DNA of 64,000 bases from Fen-1058 sp964398185 (GCA_964398185.1 CAYNML010000026.1:1-64000); one strand, 5' to 3'; shown: positions 50,501 through 58,139, counted from the first letter of the stretch. Program-made: numbers and translations. The notes: a model not told the origin generated them from the letters alone.

Positions 50501-50697
50501 GCTAACGCCACCGTCAGCCCGTCAGGTGTGGTGACTGCGGGCGAGTCGGCGTTGAGTGTTGTGCCGGTGCAGACCAGTCCGGTGCGCTCCAGCACGGAGA
50601 CAGGGGGCAACAGTAATCCGATGACGACGAGCACGGCCACGCTGGCCGCGCCGATGATCAGCCAGCGGCGGTTGCCTGAGAAGCGAGAGGTACTCAT
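47578..50697 (-). CDS. Multidomain surface protein: GH18-like, NBR1 Ig-like, GH-A-like
   Basis: 1039 residues. A membrane anchor at about 12-32; an uncharacterised beta-rich region to about 200; a GH18-like barrel (about 205-505) in which the catalytic DxDxE region reads GLAIDYRG near 275, so the acid Glu is lost; an Ala/Thr-rich linker; an NBR1-type Ig-like domain (about 605-710; FKKTWKVRNSGSCDWPEDT); and a C-terminal clan GH-A-like domain (about 735-1039) with EVWNEPN (Glu near 818) and CFTEFGY (Glu near 948). Probably a cell-surface carbohydrate-active protein with one active and one binding-only barrel. Confidence 0.82.
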   Translation of the reverse strand: MSTSRFSGNRRWLIIGAASVAVLVVIGLLLPPVSVLERTGLVCTGTTLNADSPAVTTPDGLTVALADSSRSLTFNTTAIEQAQYETGQAGEELSAAQAAQPAQLVLRSPVYELSACGQDPVPASIAVALPATAQPDQTYDLYGWDGASWSWLGAYVDPAGGTVSAQVAALPQSVALFQSTSMAPAVSVQVRPGQQLPAGAADTVTEAFILGWTVADDGAIVATAGDLPDLGKARLYPVVQSLEAAPVQSILADEAATRTHLDKLVELAARKNFAGLAIDYRGLPVEDRAAFTTLIEQLADRLHAETKLLAVVLPAPSIDQNGAPDTAGYDWVAIGNAVDIVQADFGQDPANYLSGKTGYALVDWAPTQIDRYKFQPIYSVASLATQDGQTVEVPFAEAIKPIGQFSFTEPVSLTPGSTLTLTLANPTQVSDFEYDDVTHTYRFKYVDNGKPREVVVKTARTLARQLELLLPRHMRGAVITGLAGDVEQASLAQALKGYRQQAVPQGLPTPFDMQWKIELANGQIITITRPITDTTYVWTVPDQAGEFKIAALVGSQPHGESKLRITAALSDTAAITATATTTTTDTVTAGTTVTPTATAANAACLSSTYVADVTVPDGSKFKNAEKFKKTWKVRNSGSCDWPEDTALVYVSGAKMASPDTVPVGKVAPNTEVEVSVELTSPEQYGNYTGLWQLRSGQTNFGTQLSAVIVAGDPPAGNVVAGNPPPVTRPVNVGSFELGGHVNGFRRPDLMKKAGMSWIKVQTFAGGDAAGLINMAHGAGFKVLLGVLGDKSRVTDPGYQAEYAQSVAAMAAAGADAIEVWNEPNIDREWPTGQVSGATYTQLLAKAYNAIKAANPNTMVVSAALAPTGFFAGGCQAGGCNDDVFLQQMAAAGAANYMDCVGAHHNSGATSPSASSGHPAGGTHYSWYFAPTMNLYYGAFGGARKVCFTEFGYLTDEGYPPLEQAAPAFAWAKDVTLAQQAQWLAEAAAMSINSGKVRIMIIWNVDFTNYDSDPMAGYAIIRPGDSCPACDSLGAVVGSR

Positions 50698-50725
50698 GGG
50701 TGCGCTAACTTCCTTTCAAAATCGC

Positions 50726-50755
50726 AAAAAGTGACGGCCCGTTACTTGCCGTCAC
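50726..50755 (-). terminator. Terminator-like hairpin in the 5' leader
   Basis: GTGACGGC / GCCGTCAC stem with a 9-nt loop, followed on the minus strand by TTTTTGCG. It lies between a promoter near 50810-50840 and the ATG at 50697, so it would stop transcription before the gene unless prevented. Confidence 0.65.
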
Positions 50756-50807
50756 AAGGTTAGAGGCCGGTATCAATGGCCGGTCTATGCTAAGTTGGGC
50801 GCGATTC

Positions 50808-50836
50808 TAGCATGGCTGTTTTGAATCTGCAAGCCA
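50808..50836 (-). promoter_or_regulatory. Promoter of the large multidomain gene
   Basis: On the minus strand TTGCAG, a 17-bp spacer and TAGAAT. About 85 nt of leader RNA would precede the terminator-like hairpin's T-run. Confidence 0.55.
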
Positions 50837-50948
50837 CATCCCTGGCTAGGGGGAGGCAATCCCCGTTTGCACAATACTTGTGGGGTGAATATAATAGAAA
50901 CGTCGCGAATTTGACAGTCCATCCAGCCAGTATCGATGAGGAGGTCGC

Positions 50949-51914
50949 TTGCTCAAGCGTTTGATGTCAAACTATCAGCAGCTTAGTGGAATAGTCATGG
51001 TGATGTTGGCGGCCCTGGTTCTGGCTGCCTGCGATTCAGCTCCAGCCCCGGCTGGCCCAGCCGGGTTGCCCACGGCTACGGCCGGTGCGCCTCAGCCTCA
51101 GGCGGCGGCGCCCACGGCTGTGCCGCAAGGACCGGCGGCCATCGTCAACGGCCAGGAAATTTCTATGGCGGTTTTTCTGCGCGAGGTGGCAAAGCGGCAG
51201 GCGCCGTTGATTCAGCGCGGCGTCAATGCGAACACACCGCAAGGCCAGGCGGAATTGGAGCAGCTCAAGCAGCTCACGCTGGACAACATGATCGATGACG
51301 TGCTCGTGCTGCAAGATGCGGCCAAACAAGGCGTGGCCGTGTCTGACGCTGAAATCGAAGCCGAGATCCAGAAGGGCATCTCAACCGCGGGCGGGCAGGC
51401 GAAATTTGAAGAGCAGTTGAAGCGCGAAGGCATGACGCTGGACGAGGCACGCAGCACGGTGCGGACGCAGTTGTTGTACCAGAAGATGATCGCGCGCGTC
51501 ATCGGCAATCTGCAAACGACCGAGCAAGTTCACGCCCGTCACATCCTGGTGGATTCGGCCGGAGTGGCACAGGCCCTGTTGGAGCAGATTCGCGCCGGAA
51601 CCGATTTTGGGCAACTCGCGCAGCAGGCTTCGCTGGATACGACGACGCGCGCCAACGGCGGCGATCTGGGCTGGTTCCCGCGCGGCAAGCTGGTGGCCAA
51701 GGAGCTGGAAGATGCGGCCTTTGCCTTGCAGCCGGGCCAGGTTAGCGAGGTTGTGCAAAGCGCCCTGGGCTATCACCTTGTCCAGACCTTGGAGCGCGAT
51801 CCCGCGCGCCAGCTGGCAGGAAACGATCTGGTAGACGCCCAGCGCCTGGCGGTCGAGAATTGGCTCAATGGTTTACGCCTGCAGGCCCAGGTGCAGCGTC
51901 TGGCCGGGCAGTGA
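50949..51914 (+). CDS. Parvulin-type peptidyl-prolyl isomerase lipoprotein
   Basis: 321 residues. Signal with lipobox (AALVLAACDSAPAPAG), SurA/PrsA-like N-terminal helices, and a rotamase domain (about 193-290: VHARHILVDS, FGQLAQQAS, GGDLGWFPRG, GYHLVQTLE). Extracytoplasmic folding helper for secreted proteins. TTG 50949 follows GAGGAGG at good spacing; ATG 50964 is an alternative. It precedes three secreted paralogs in the same direction. Confidence 0.9.
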   Translation: MLKRLMSNYQQLSGIVMVMLAALVLAACDSAPAPAGPAGLPTATAGAPQPQAAAPTAVPQGPAAIVNGQEISMAVFLREVAKRQAPLIQRGVNANTPQGQAELEQLKQLTLDNMIDDVLVLQDAAKQGVAVSDAEIEAEIQKGISTAGGQAKFEEQLKREGMTLDEARSTVRTQLLYQKMIARVIGNLQTTEQVHARHILVDSAGVAQALLEQIRAGTDFGQLAQQASLDTTTRANGGDLGWFPRGKLVAKELEDAAFALQPGQVSEVVQSALGYHLVQTLERDPARQLAGNDLVDAQRLAVENWLNGLRLQAQVQRLAGQ

Positions 51915-51940
51915 ACAACCATCAGGATTGAGGTCAGATC

Positions 51941-52642
51941 ATGACAGAAGTCACCAAGCCGAAAAAATCGCGGGCCAGTCTGTTCAACGCGTTGACGTTA
52001 ATCTTGCTGGGCTTGACTATCTTCATGGTCCTTTGCTACAGCACGATCTTCTTCCTGCCAACTGTGTTCTTCAATCCGCTGCCGCCCTATAGTCAGGCGC
52101 TCTCAACCATGGCGCCACCGCCGACGCCAGCTCCCACGCTGCCGCCCACGTGGACGCCGACGCCCGCACAGACCATCAAGCCATCACCGACGCGCCCGTC
52201 GGTAACGCCGACGCCGTCGCGCACGCCGCGCGCCACGCGCACACCGCTGCCGACCGATACCCCCACGCCGTCGATTACACCGTCCCCCACCGAGGATCTG
52301 TGCAAGTCTTTGGTGCTGCTCGGCCCGCCGCCGGCCCAGAAGTACAATGCTTATGATCTGCCCACACTGGTCTGGAAATTTGACCGGCCGCTGGGGCCGA
52401 ACGAGCACTGGGATGTGCTGCTCGATCCGCCGGGGAGCGGCATGGGATCGATCGCCTGGGCTGACCGCACTAATCCCAAAAACAAAGACTGCACAACCTA
52501 TTGTGAACATACGATTGCTGTGACGGATATCTATCCGGGCGGCCGCTTCAATTGGACCGTCGAGCTCATTCGCACGGATGCCAAAGACAAAGTGTTGGGC
52601 GTGGTTTGCCCGGCGCCGCCCGCTTTCTTTTTTGAATTTTGA
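51941..52642 (+). CDS. TM-anchored Thr/Pro-rich protein, paralog 1
   Basis: 233 residues. Basic N-terminus, one membrane helix (about 15-38) ending in FFLPTVFFNPLPPYSQ, a Thr/Pro-rich stalk (about 57-118, repeats of TPTP and TRTP), and a C-terminal domain with WKFDRPLGPNEHWDVLL and four or more cysteines. Likely exported and membrane-held. The C-terminal domain recalls fibronectin-like folds but is not recognised. The stop overlaps the next start by 1 nt. Confidence 0.75.
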   Translation: MTEVTKPKKSRASLFNALTLILLGLTIFMVLCYSTIFFLPTVFFNPLPPYSQALSTMAPPPTPAPTLPPTWTPTPAQTIKPSPTRPSVTPTPSRTPRATRTPLPTDTPTPSITPSPTEDLCKSLVLLGPPPAQKYNAYDLPTLVWKFDRPLGPNEHWDVLLDPPGSGMGSIAWADRTNPKNKDCTTYCEHTIAVTDIYPGGRFNWTVELIRTDAKDKVLGVVCPAPPAFFFEF

Positions 52643-53361
52643 TGCGCGAGCGTGCTGATCGTGATCGCCTGAAGACCGAGCGGATGTTGAACCGGCTGGC
52701 GCTGGTGTTGTTGGGGCTGACGGCCGTGGTGCTGGCCTGCTATCTGATCATCTTTCTGATCCCGGCCGTTCCGTTAAACCCGTGGCCGCCGATTGCGCAG
52801 GCCCAGCTTGTCACGTTGATGCCGACGGCAACGCTCAAACCGACGCTGCCCGCCACGTGGACGCCAACGCCGGCGCAGACGTATCAGGCCGTGGCGACGC
52901 GCCCGCCTGACACCCCGGTCCCGACGCGCACGCCGCTGGCTTCACGCACGCCGACTAAAAGTCCGGCGCTGCCGACAAAGTCACCTTACAAATTTTCGCC
53001 GGTGCGCGAGCCGGTGCTGACCGCCGATAAATATGGCGCGGCCTGCGGCAACTGGGGCGGGGTGGGCGGGCAGGTGCTCGATCTGAACGGCGCGCCGCTG
53101 ACCGGAGTTTCGGTGGTGGGGTGGGGCGGGCCGATCGGGGAGCAGAACAAGCGCGTGTTCGTCTCGGGCAGTGATGCGCGCATCAATAAGTTCTACGGCG
53201 GCGATGGCGCTTACGAGTTGTACATCGGCGCACCGGGTGATTTTGAATTCTTTGTGGTGGTGTACGAAAACGGGCGGCCGGTGTCACCCGTGGTGAAAGT
53301 CAGCATGGTGAATGACTGTACACGCGATCTGGCCTTAATCAACTTTCAGCGGAATTTCTAA
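52642..53361 (+). CDS. TM-anchored Thr/Pro-rich protein, paralog 2
   Basis: 239 residues. Membrane helix (LNRLALVLLGLTAVVLACYL) ending IFLIPAVPLNPWPPI, Thr/Pro-rich stalk, and a C-terminal domain (GGVGGQVLDLNGAPLTGVSVVGWGG...ELYIGAPGDFEFFVVVYENGRPVSPVVKV) resembling carboxypeptidase-regulatory-like beta sandwiches. ATG at 52642-52644 (TGATG junction with paralog 1). Confidence 0.75.
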   Translation: MRERADRDRLKTERMLNRLALVLLGLTAVVLACYLIIFLIPAVPLNPWPPIAQAQLVTLMPTATLKPTLPATWTPTPAQTYQAVATRPPDTPVPTRTPLASRTPTKSPALPTKSPYKFSPVREPVLTADKYGAACGNWGGVGGQVLDLNGAPLTGVSVVGWGGPIGEQNKRVFVSGSDARINKFYGGDGAYELYIGAPGDFEFFVVVYENGRPVSPVVKVSMVNDCTRDLALINFQRNF

Positions 53362-53364
53362 ACT

Positions 53365-54192
53365 ATGGCACGTCGACGCTTCTTCAAACGATCAAAAGCG
53401 CAAGACCCGGCGATGGCGACCGAACCGCTCGAGGCGGCGGACGTTCCGCCGGCTGCGCCGCGCCGGCGCACGCCGCCATCACCGTGGTTAAACCGCCTGG
53501 CGCTGGTTTTGCTGGCCCTGGCGCTGTTGATCGGCGCGTGTTATCTGATGATCTTTCTGAACCCCGCACTGTTTCTGAATCCTTTTCCGCCGCAAGCGCG
53601 GGCGGCTTTGGCGACTTTTGCGCCGACGTTGACACCGCAGCCGACGTACACGCGCACCTTCACGCCCACCCCCACCAACACGCCGACGGTGACGCCGCGT
53701 CCTTCGCGCACGCCGACGCATACGGCCACACGGCGCCCGACACTCGATCTGACGATCACGGGCACGCCGCGCAACTTCCTGGCAACGCGCACGCCCACGC
53801 CCACGGCCACGCCCACGGTCGGCCCGACGAAATCGCCGTTCAATTACACGGCCGAAGTGCTGTATCAGCGGGCGCAGTTGTATGGCTCCAATTGGTCCGG
53901 CATCGCGGGACTGATCTTCGGGCTGGATCTGAAACATCAGCCGGGCATCGGCGTGAAAGCGTGGGGCGATGATCCGCTGGGGCCGGAAGGCAAGCTGCTG
54001 CCCTCCGGTACGGCCACGCAGTACGGGGCGTCTGGCTTCGAATTTACGCTGGGCGACAAGCCGGTGAGCGGCCGGTTTAACGTGCAATTGTTCGATGCCA
54101 ACAACCTGCCCATTTCCCCGATCGTCGAGATTGATCTCAAGGGCGATCCGCGCGCGAATCTGGCGTACATCATCTTCCGGCAAAATCACTGA
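53365..54192 (+). CDS. TM-anchored Thr/Pro-rich protein, paralog 3
   Basis: 275 residues. Basic N-terminus, membrane helix (LNRLALVLLALALLIGACYL) ending IFLNPALFLNPFPPQ, a long Thr/Pro-rich stalk (about 90-150), and a C-terminal domain similar to that of paralog 2 (IAGLIFGLDLKHQPGIGVKAWG, FEFTLGDKPVSGRFNVQLFD, PISPIVEIDL). Starts 3 nt after paralog 2. Function unknown. Confidence 0.75.
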   Translation: MARRRFFKRSKAQDPAMATEPLEAADVPPAAPRRRTPPSPWLNRLALVLLALALLIGACYLMIFLNPALFLNPFPPQARAALATFAPTLTPQPTYTRTFTPTPTNTPTVTPRPSRTPTHTATRRPTLDLTITGTPRNFLATRTPTPTATPTVGPTKSPFNYTAEVLYQRAQLYGSNWSGIAGLIFGLDLKHQPGIGVKAWGDDPLGPEGKLLPSGTATQYGASGFEFTLGDKPVSGRFNVQLFDANNLPISPIVEIDLKGDPRANLAYIIFRQNH

Positions 54193-54273
54193 GTAACGAT
54201 CGTGGACATCTTCCGTCCGCCGCGTTGATCTTCCACCACCTCGCAGCTGAGCAACGGCTCGGCCCGCGCTCCT

Positions 54274-54320
54274 CCTGTCTGGACTGGATCGCTTTGTATA
54301 TCAATCCAGTTTAAGACAGG
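54274..54320. repeat. Long imperfect hairpin
   Basis: CCTGTCT-GG-ACTGGAT facing ATCCAGT-TTA-AGACAGG, in the gap before the MFS remnant. No T-run follows. Confidence 0.6.
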
Positions 54321-54332
54321 GGGTTCTTCAAG

Positions 54333-54743
54333 TTGCCTCCATCCAAAGTAATCCGGAGTTCATTGCTGTTCGGCGCCGTGCTCTACGGCGTCGAGCTGCT
54401 GGACGAATTTATCTATGGCTTGTTTGGTGCGGCGCTGCCGACGATCAAGACGGAGTTGGCGCTGACGTACACGCCAGTCGGGTTGTTGTTCACACTGCCC
54501 GGACTTATCGCCGTCGGTGGTGAGCCGCTGCTGCTGGCCCAGTGCCTCATATTTGTGGCGAGCGGCGCCTACGTGAACCTCTCGCAGGCCACGTTGATCG
54601 ATCGGGATCTGCAGCGCGCGGAACACACGATGGCGCGCCGGGCGCCGCTGCTGCTCGGCGGCCTCGCCGACTCGTTCGGCTTGCAGACGGCGATGTGGCT
54701 GTTGATCATCGGCCCCGTCGCGTTGATCTGGGGAGTGAGGTAA
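54333..54743 (+). pseudogene. Decayed MFS transporter
   Basis: 136 residues only, against about 400 for a full MFS protein. The N-terminal helices (LYGVELLDEFIYGLFGAALP, VGLLFTLPGLIAVGGEP) run into a mid-protein segment (AQCLIFVASGAYVNLSQATL, LQRAEHTMARR), which then runs into a C-terminal piece (LGGLADSFGLQTAMWLLIIGP). The joins suggest two internal deletions that kept the frame. The start is a TTG. A non-functional remnant is most likely. Confidence 0.65.
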
Positions 54744-54806
54744 AATCACGAGGCGTGGAGCAAGTCAACAACTTGCCCTGCATTCTGTTTTTGACGAAAG
54801 GATTTC

Positions 54807-55631
54807 ATGACTCGCATCGATCTGCACCTGCACAGCACTGCGTCCGATGGCGTCTGCTCACCGACGGAAGTGGTGCGTCTGGCCAAAGAACGCGGCCTCA
54901 CCACGATCGCGTTGACGGATCACGACACCACCTCCGGTTGGGAAGAAGCCATGGCTGCCGGGCGCGAGCTGGGCGTCGAAGTGTTGGGCGGCTTTGAAAT
55001 CAACAGCGAAACTGATCTGGGCCACATCGATTTTCTGGTATACGGCGCAGATGCGGACAATGCTGAGTTGCAAGACTTCTTGTTGACGATCCGCGATGGG
55101 CGCGTGGGTCGCGCTAAAGGCATGGTGAAAAGGCTGGCCGAGTTGGGTATGCCGCTGGAGTGGGAACGCGTGCTGCACTTCGCGGGCGCTGCGCAATCGA
55201 TCGCGCGGCCGCACGTGGCGCGGGCGTTGGTCGAAGCCGGCTATGTGGCTTCCACGCAGGAAGCGTTCGACCAGTATCTCAACGATCAGGGGCCGGCGTA
55301 TGTCCATCGGTTGGAGGTCAAACCGCAGGACGTGATCGACACGATTCATCACGCGGGCGGCGTGATCGTGTTATCGAGTCCGGAGCATTCCAAGACCACG
55401 CCTCTCACACCGACGCTGGCCGAGATGGGGCTGGATGGCATCGAGGTGTACTATTTCGATCACTCGGATGAGAAGAAGATCGAATTGCTGGAACTGGCGC
55501 GGCAGCACAACTTGATCGTGACGGGGGGCAGCGATTTTCACGGCGACAAGACGCACGCGGAACTGGGCTCGGTCTACGTCCCGCTGGAAGTGCTGGATCG
55601 CTTGAAGGCGCGCATCGCGCAACGACGTTAG
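54807..55631 (+). CDS. PHP-domain phosphoesterase (RNase AM / TrpH-like)
   Basis: 274 residues. PHP motifs: DLHLHSTASDG (about 4-14), LTDHDTTSGWEEA (about 36), GFEIN (about 61), SPEHS (about 191) and GGSDFHGDK (about 235). The E. coli relative YciV/TrpH is a 5'-3' RNA exonuclease and 3',5'-nucleotide bisphosphate phosphatase. AAAGGA site before the ATG; a palindromic repeat follows the stop. Confidence 0.88.
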   Translation: MTRIDLHLHSTASDGVCSPTEVVRLAKERGLTTIALTDHDTTSGWEEAMAAGRELGVEVLGGFEINSETDLGHIDFLVYGADADNAELQDFLLTIRDGRVGRAKGMVKRLAELGMPLEWERVLHFAGAAQSIARPHVARALVEAGYVASTQEAFDQYLNDQGPAYVHRLEVKPQDVIDTIHHAGGVIVLSSPEHSKTTPLTPTLAEMGLDGIEVYYFDHSDEKKIELLELARQHNLIVTGGSDFHGDKTHAELGSVYVPLEVLDRLKARIAQRR

Positions 55632-55633
55632 AA

Positions 55634-55667
55634 AACCTCCCGGAGATTTGCGAATCTCCGGGAGGTT
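55634..55667. repeat. Palindromic repeat after the PHP gene
   Basis: Perfect 15-bp stem AACCTCCCGGAGATT / AATCTCCGGGAGGTT with a 4-nt loop. It could serve as terminator (weak T content). Same family as the aroA insertion. Confidence 0.7.
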
Positions 55668-55689
55668 CGTTTGAGGTATCATTACGCGC

Positions 55690-56976
55690 ATGAAAGTGCT
55701 GTGGTTGCTGTTACTGCTGCCGCTGCTGTCGGTGATACCACAGACGGCGCGCCCCAACTGTCGCTCGGATATTCAGGGCGTCACGCACTGCGTCGAGGAT
55801 GGCGGCGACACGCAGCTGCTCATCATCGATCTGAGCGATCCTTATCTGCGCGTGCAGACGGTGATGGCGAATGATGTATTGGATGTGTGGCCGTCGGACG
55901 AAGAACGCGAAAGTGTGAGCGATATGGCGCAGCGCTATCGCGCTGACGGCGTGATTGCGGCCATCAACGCCGATTACTTCGGGCGCGAGCGCGGCCCCGA
56001 AGGACCTACGGTGGTGCAGGGGCAGCGGCTCGATACCCCCGTGACGATCGCGCTGAATCCCAGCGAGTATCGCCGCACGACATTGGCCCTGGCGCGATGG
56101 GGACAGGCGGCGATCACCCACCTCAACCCGATCGGTTCTCTCAGCCCCGGCGTCTACCGTGATCTGTTGTTCAACGCGGTCAGCGGCGGGCCGATCATCT
56201 TATATGAAGGCCGCGTGCTGCCCGAAGCATTCGCGTGTCTGTTTGACGGCATTCCGATGGGGGCGTGCCGCCGCGCTCGGCAGACGGCGGCGGGGATCGA
56301 TGAATCGGGCCAGACGCTGTATCTGGTGGCGAGTGAGCAGCGATCGACCGGGCGCCTGGCCGAATTGCTGCGCGAGTATGGCGCGTTCAACGCGATGAAA
56401 TTAGACGGCGGCGGCTCGACGCAGTTGTGGTATCGCGGGCGCACGCTGGTGGACAGCGAACGCAAGATTGCCAATGCGCTGCTGATCTTCAAGGAAGACG
56501 CGCCGCGCCACGCCGCGAAGTTGATCGCGCGTCCGCCGGTCTTGTTGATCGAAGAGGGCACAGGGGCTTCCGTCGAAGTGGAGCTGCGCAACGCCGGTCA
56601 TCTCGACTGGACGAGCGATCGCTACTACGGCTTGCGTCTCCGCGAAGACGAAGCGTGGGCCAGTGACTTTCTGCGTCTGCCGCAGGACGTGGCGCCGAAC
56701 GGCACAGCCGTGTTCACGCTGCCGATCAATTCGGCGTTGACGGCGGGTGTGTACACCTCGACGTGGCAGCTGGCGACGCCGTTCGAATCGTTCGGCCCGA
56801 CAGTGCCGGTGAATATCGTCGTGCTGCCGCGCGAGGCGGGCGATCTGCACAAGCAGGTTCAACCGCTGCTCAAGCGTCTGACGCGCTTAAGCGACAAGAG
56901 CTATGAAGTGGAATGGCCTAAGACGGCGCAGCAGATTCAGCAGATGATTGAAGCGTGGGTGAAGAAGAAGCCGTAA
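55690..56976 (+). CDS. Secreted phosphodiester glycosidase (NAGPA) domain protein
   Basis: 428 residues with a signal peptide (about 1-20). The NAGPA domain covers about 35-270: AAINADYFGRERGPEG, FNAVSGGPIILYEG, RTAAGID-like RQTAAGIDESGQTLYLV, and MKLDGGGSTQLWYRGR, the family's C-terminal hallmark. A C-terminal Ig-like module follows (about 285-380; VEVELRNAGHLDWTSDRYYGLRL). Probably hydrolyses a phosphodiester-linked sugar at the cell surface. A TATCAT box ends 7 nt before the ATG. Confidence 0.87.
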   Translation: MKVLWLLLLLPLLSVIPQTARPNCRSDIQGVTHCVEDGGDTQLLIIDLSDPYLRVQTVMANDVLDVWPSDEERESVSDMAQRYRADGVIAAINADYFGRERGPEGPTVVQGQRLDTPVTIALNPSEYRRTTLALARWGQAAITHLNPIGSLSPGVYRDLLFNAVSGGPIILYEGRVLPEAFACLFDGIPMGACRRARQTAAGIDESGQTLYLVASEQRSTGRLAELLREYGAFNAMKLDGGGSTQLWYRGRTLVDSERKIANALLIFKEDAPRHAAKLIARPPVLLIEEGTGASVEVELRNAGHLDWTSDRYYGLRLREDEAWASDFLRLPQDVAPNGTAVFTLPINSALTAGVYTSTWQLATPFESFGPTVPVNIVVLPREAGDLHKQVQPLLKRLTRLSDKSYEVEWPKTAQQIQQMIEAWVKKKP

Positions 56977-56990
56977 CTGAGTGGATTTCA

Positions 56991-57055
56991 AGCATCCCGC
57001 CTGGCGCTCCGCTTACGCCGTGTCCGCAAAGCGGCGGCGCGCTAGGCGGGATGCT
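56991..57055. repeat. Inverted-repeat element
   Basis: AGCATCCCGCCT (56991-57002) and AGGCGGGATGCT (57044-57055), perfect 12-bp arms with a 41-nt loop, between convergent genes. Confidence 0.65.
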
Positions 57056-57056
57056 A

Positions 57057-57121
57057 CGCACTACGTTTTACGCATCACGCACCACGCACCATGCGCCACG
57101 CATCACGCACCACGCACCACG
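57057..57121. repeat. Heptamer array at the 3' end of holB
   Basis: Units of the type ACGTTTT, ACGCATC, ACGCACC, ACGCACC, ATGCGCC, ACGCATC, ACGCACC, ACGCACC. It overlaps the minus-strand holB reading frame and supplies its last codons and stop. Confidence 0.8.
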
Positions 57122-58098
57122 GGAAAATCCAGCAGCAGCACTTCCACCACCAAGCGCGCCGTCACATTGCGATCCATCTGCCACAGGGCGCGGCCACACG
57201 CATCGGCCGCGGCTTTGGCTTGATTCAGCTCCACGCGCCGCGCCAGGGACCGAATCTCCGCTGCGCGATCGACGTTGATCAATTCTGCCGAACTGCCGCT
57301 GCTCGCCAGCAGCACATCGCGCCACCACGTGCGCCACAGATCGATCGCGTGGCGGGCACGCTCGCTTTTCTTGGTCAGTTCTTCGGCGTAGGCAAAGCGC
57401 GCGACCCGATCGGCTGTCAGCAACCCCTGCAAGTCTTCCAGGTATTTCGCCCGCTCAGACATGATCGCCGCATCGCCGACCGCAGTGACCGCCCAGCCCA
57501 GTCGCCCGCCGGAGAGGTGCGCCAGTAAATTAGCTTGATTGGCCGCGACGTGCCATTGCTTGATCAACGCTTCGCGCACCTGGGCGATGGTCAATGGGCG
57601 CAGCGGCACTTGCTGGCAGCGCGAGACGATGGTGGGCAAGAGCAATTCGGGATCAGACGCGAGCACGATCAGGACCACGTAGTCCGGCGGTTCTTCCAGC
57701 GTCTTGAGCAGGGCGTTCTGCGCTTCGGTGGTGGCGACCTCGAATTGATCGAAGATCGCCACGCGGTAGCGGCCTTCCACGGGGCGCAGCGCGAGATCGT
57801 GCTGCAGGGCGCGCACCTGATCGATTTTGACGCGCGCGCCGTCGGGTGCAATCAGCTGCACGTCGGGATGTTTGCCGGCTGAGATGAGTTGGCACGAACG
57901 GCACTGGCCGCACGGTCGGGCCGAGTGGGTCGATCGGCAGTTGAGGGCCAGCGCTAACGATCGCGCCAGCGTGGCCTTGCCGATCTGCGATGGCCCGCTG
58001 AACAGATAGGCGTGCGCGGGTCGATCATCCGCCACGGCGCGATCGAGACTGCGGACGGCCCACTCGTGGCCGAGGACGGGCCAGCTGCTAGAGGTCAT
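57103..58098 (-). CDS. holB: DNA polymerase III, delta' subunit
   Basis: 331 residues; clamp-loader AAA+ subunit. Walker A-like GPSQIGKAT (about 35), zinc module C...CGQCRSC (about 54-69), VAIFDQFEVATTEAQNALLKTLEEPP (about 112) and the SRC motif TIVSRCQQVPLRPL (about 158). The C-terminus V-V-R-G-A-stop is encoded by heptamer repeats. The start is 6 nt after an extended -10 (TGCTATAAT), pointing to a leaderless mRNA. Divergent from rplS. Confidence 0.93.
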   Translation of the reverse strand: MTSSSWPVLGHEWAVRSLDRAVADDRPAHAYLFSGPSQIGKATLARSLALALNCRSTHSARPCGQCRSCQLISAGKHPDVQLIAPDGARVKIDQVRALQHDLALRPVEGRYRVAIFDQFEVATTEAQNALLKTLEEPPDYVVLIVLASDPELLLPTIVSRCQQVPLRPLTIAQVREALIKQWHVAANQANLLAHLSGGRLGWAVTAVGDAAIMSERAKYLEDLQGLLTADRVARFAYAEELTKKSERARHAIDLWRTWWRDVLLASSGSSAELINVDRAAEIRSLARRVELNQAKAAADACGRALWQMDRNVTARLVVEVLLLDFPVVRGA

Positions 58099-58104
58099 GT
58101 GGTG

Positions 58105-58110
58105 ATTATA
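58105..58110 (-). promoter_or_regulatory. -10 box of holB
   Basis: TATAAT with an upstream TGC (extended -10) on the minus strand, 6 nt before the ATG. Confidence 0.6.
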
Positions 58111-58139
58111 GCAACGAACAAATACAAAAGAAAGGGGAC

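Noticed and set aside
49303..50505. 400-codon plus-strand frame opposite the multidomain GH gene
   Set aside because: Antisense shadow; low-complexity Gly/Arg/Gln composition and no recognisable domain.
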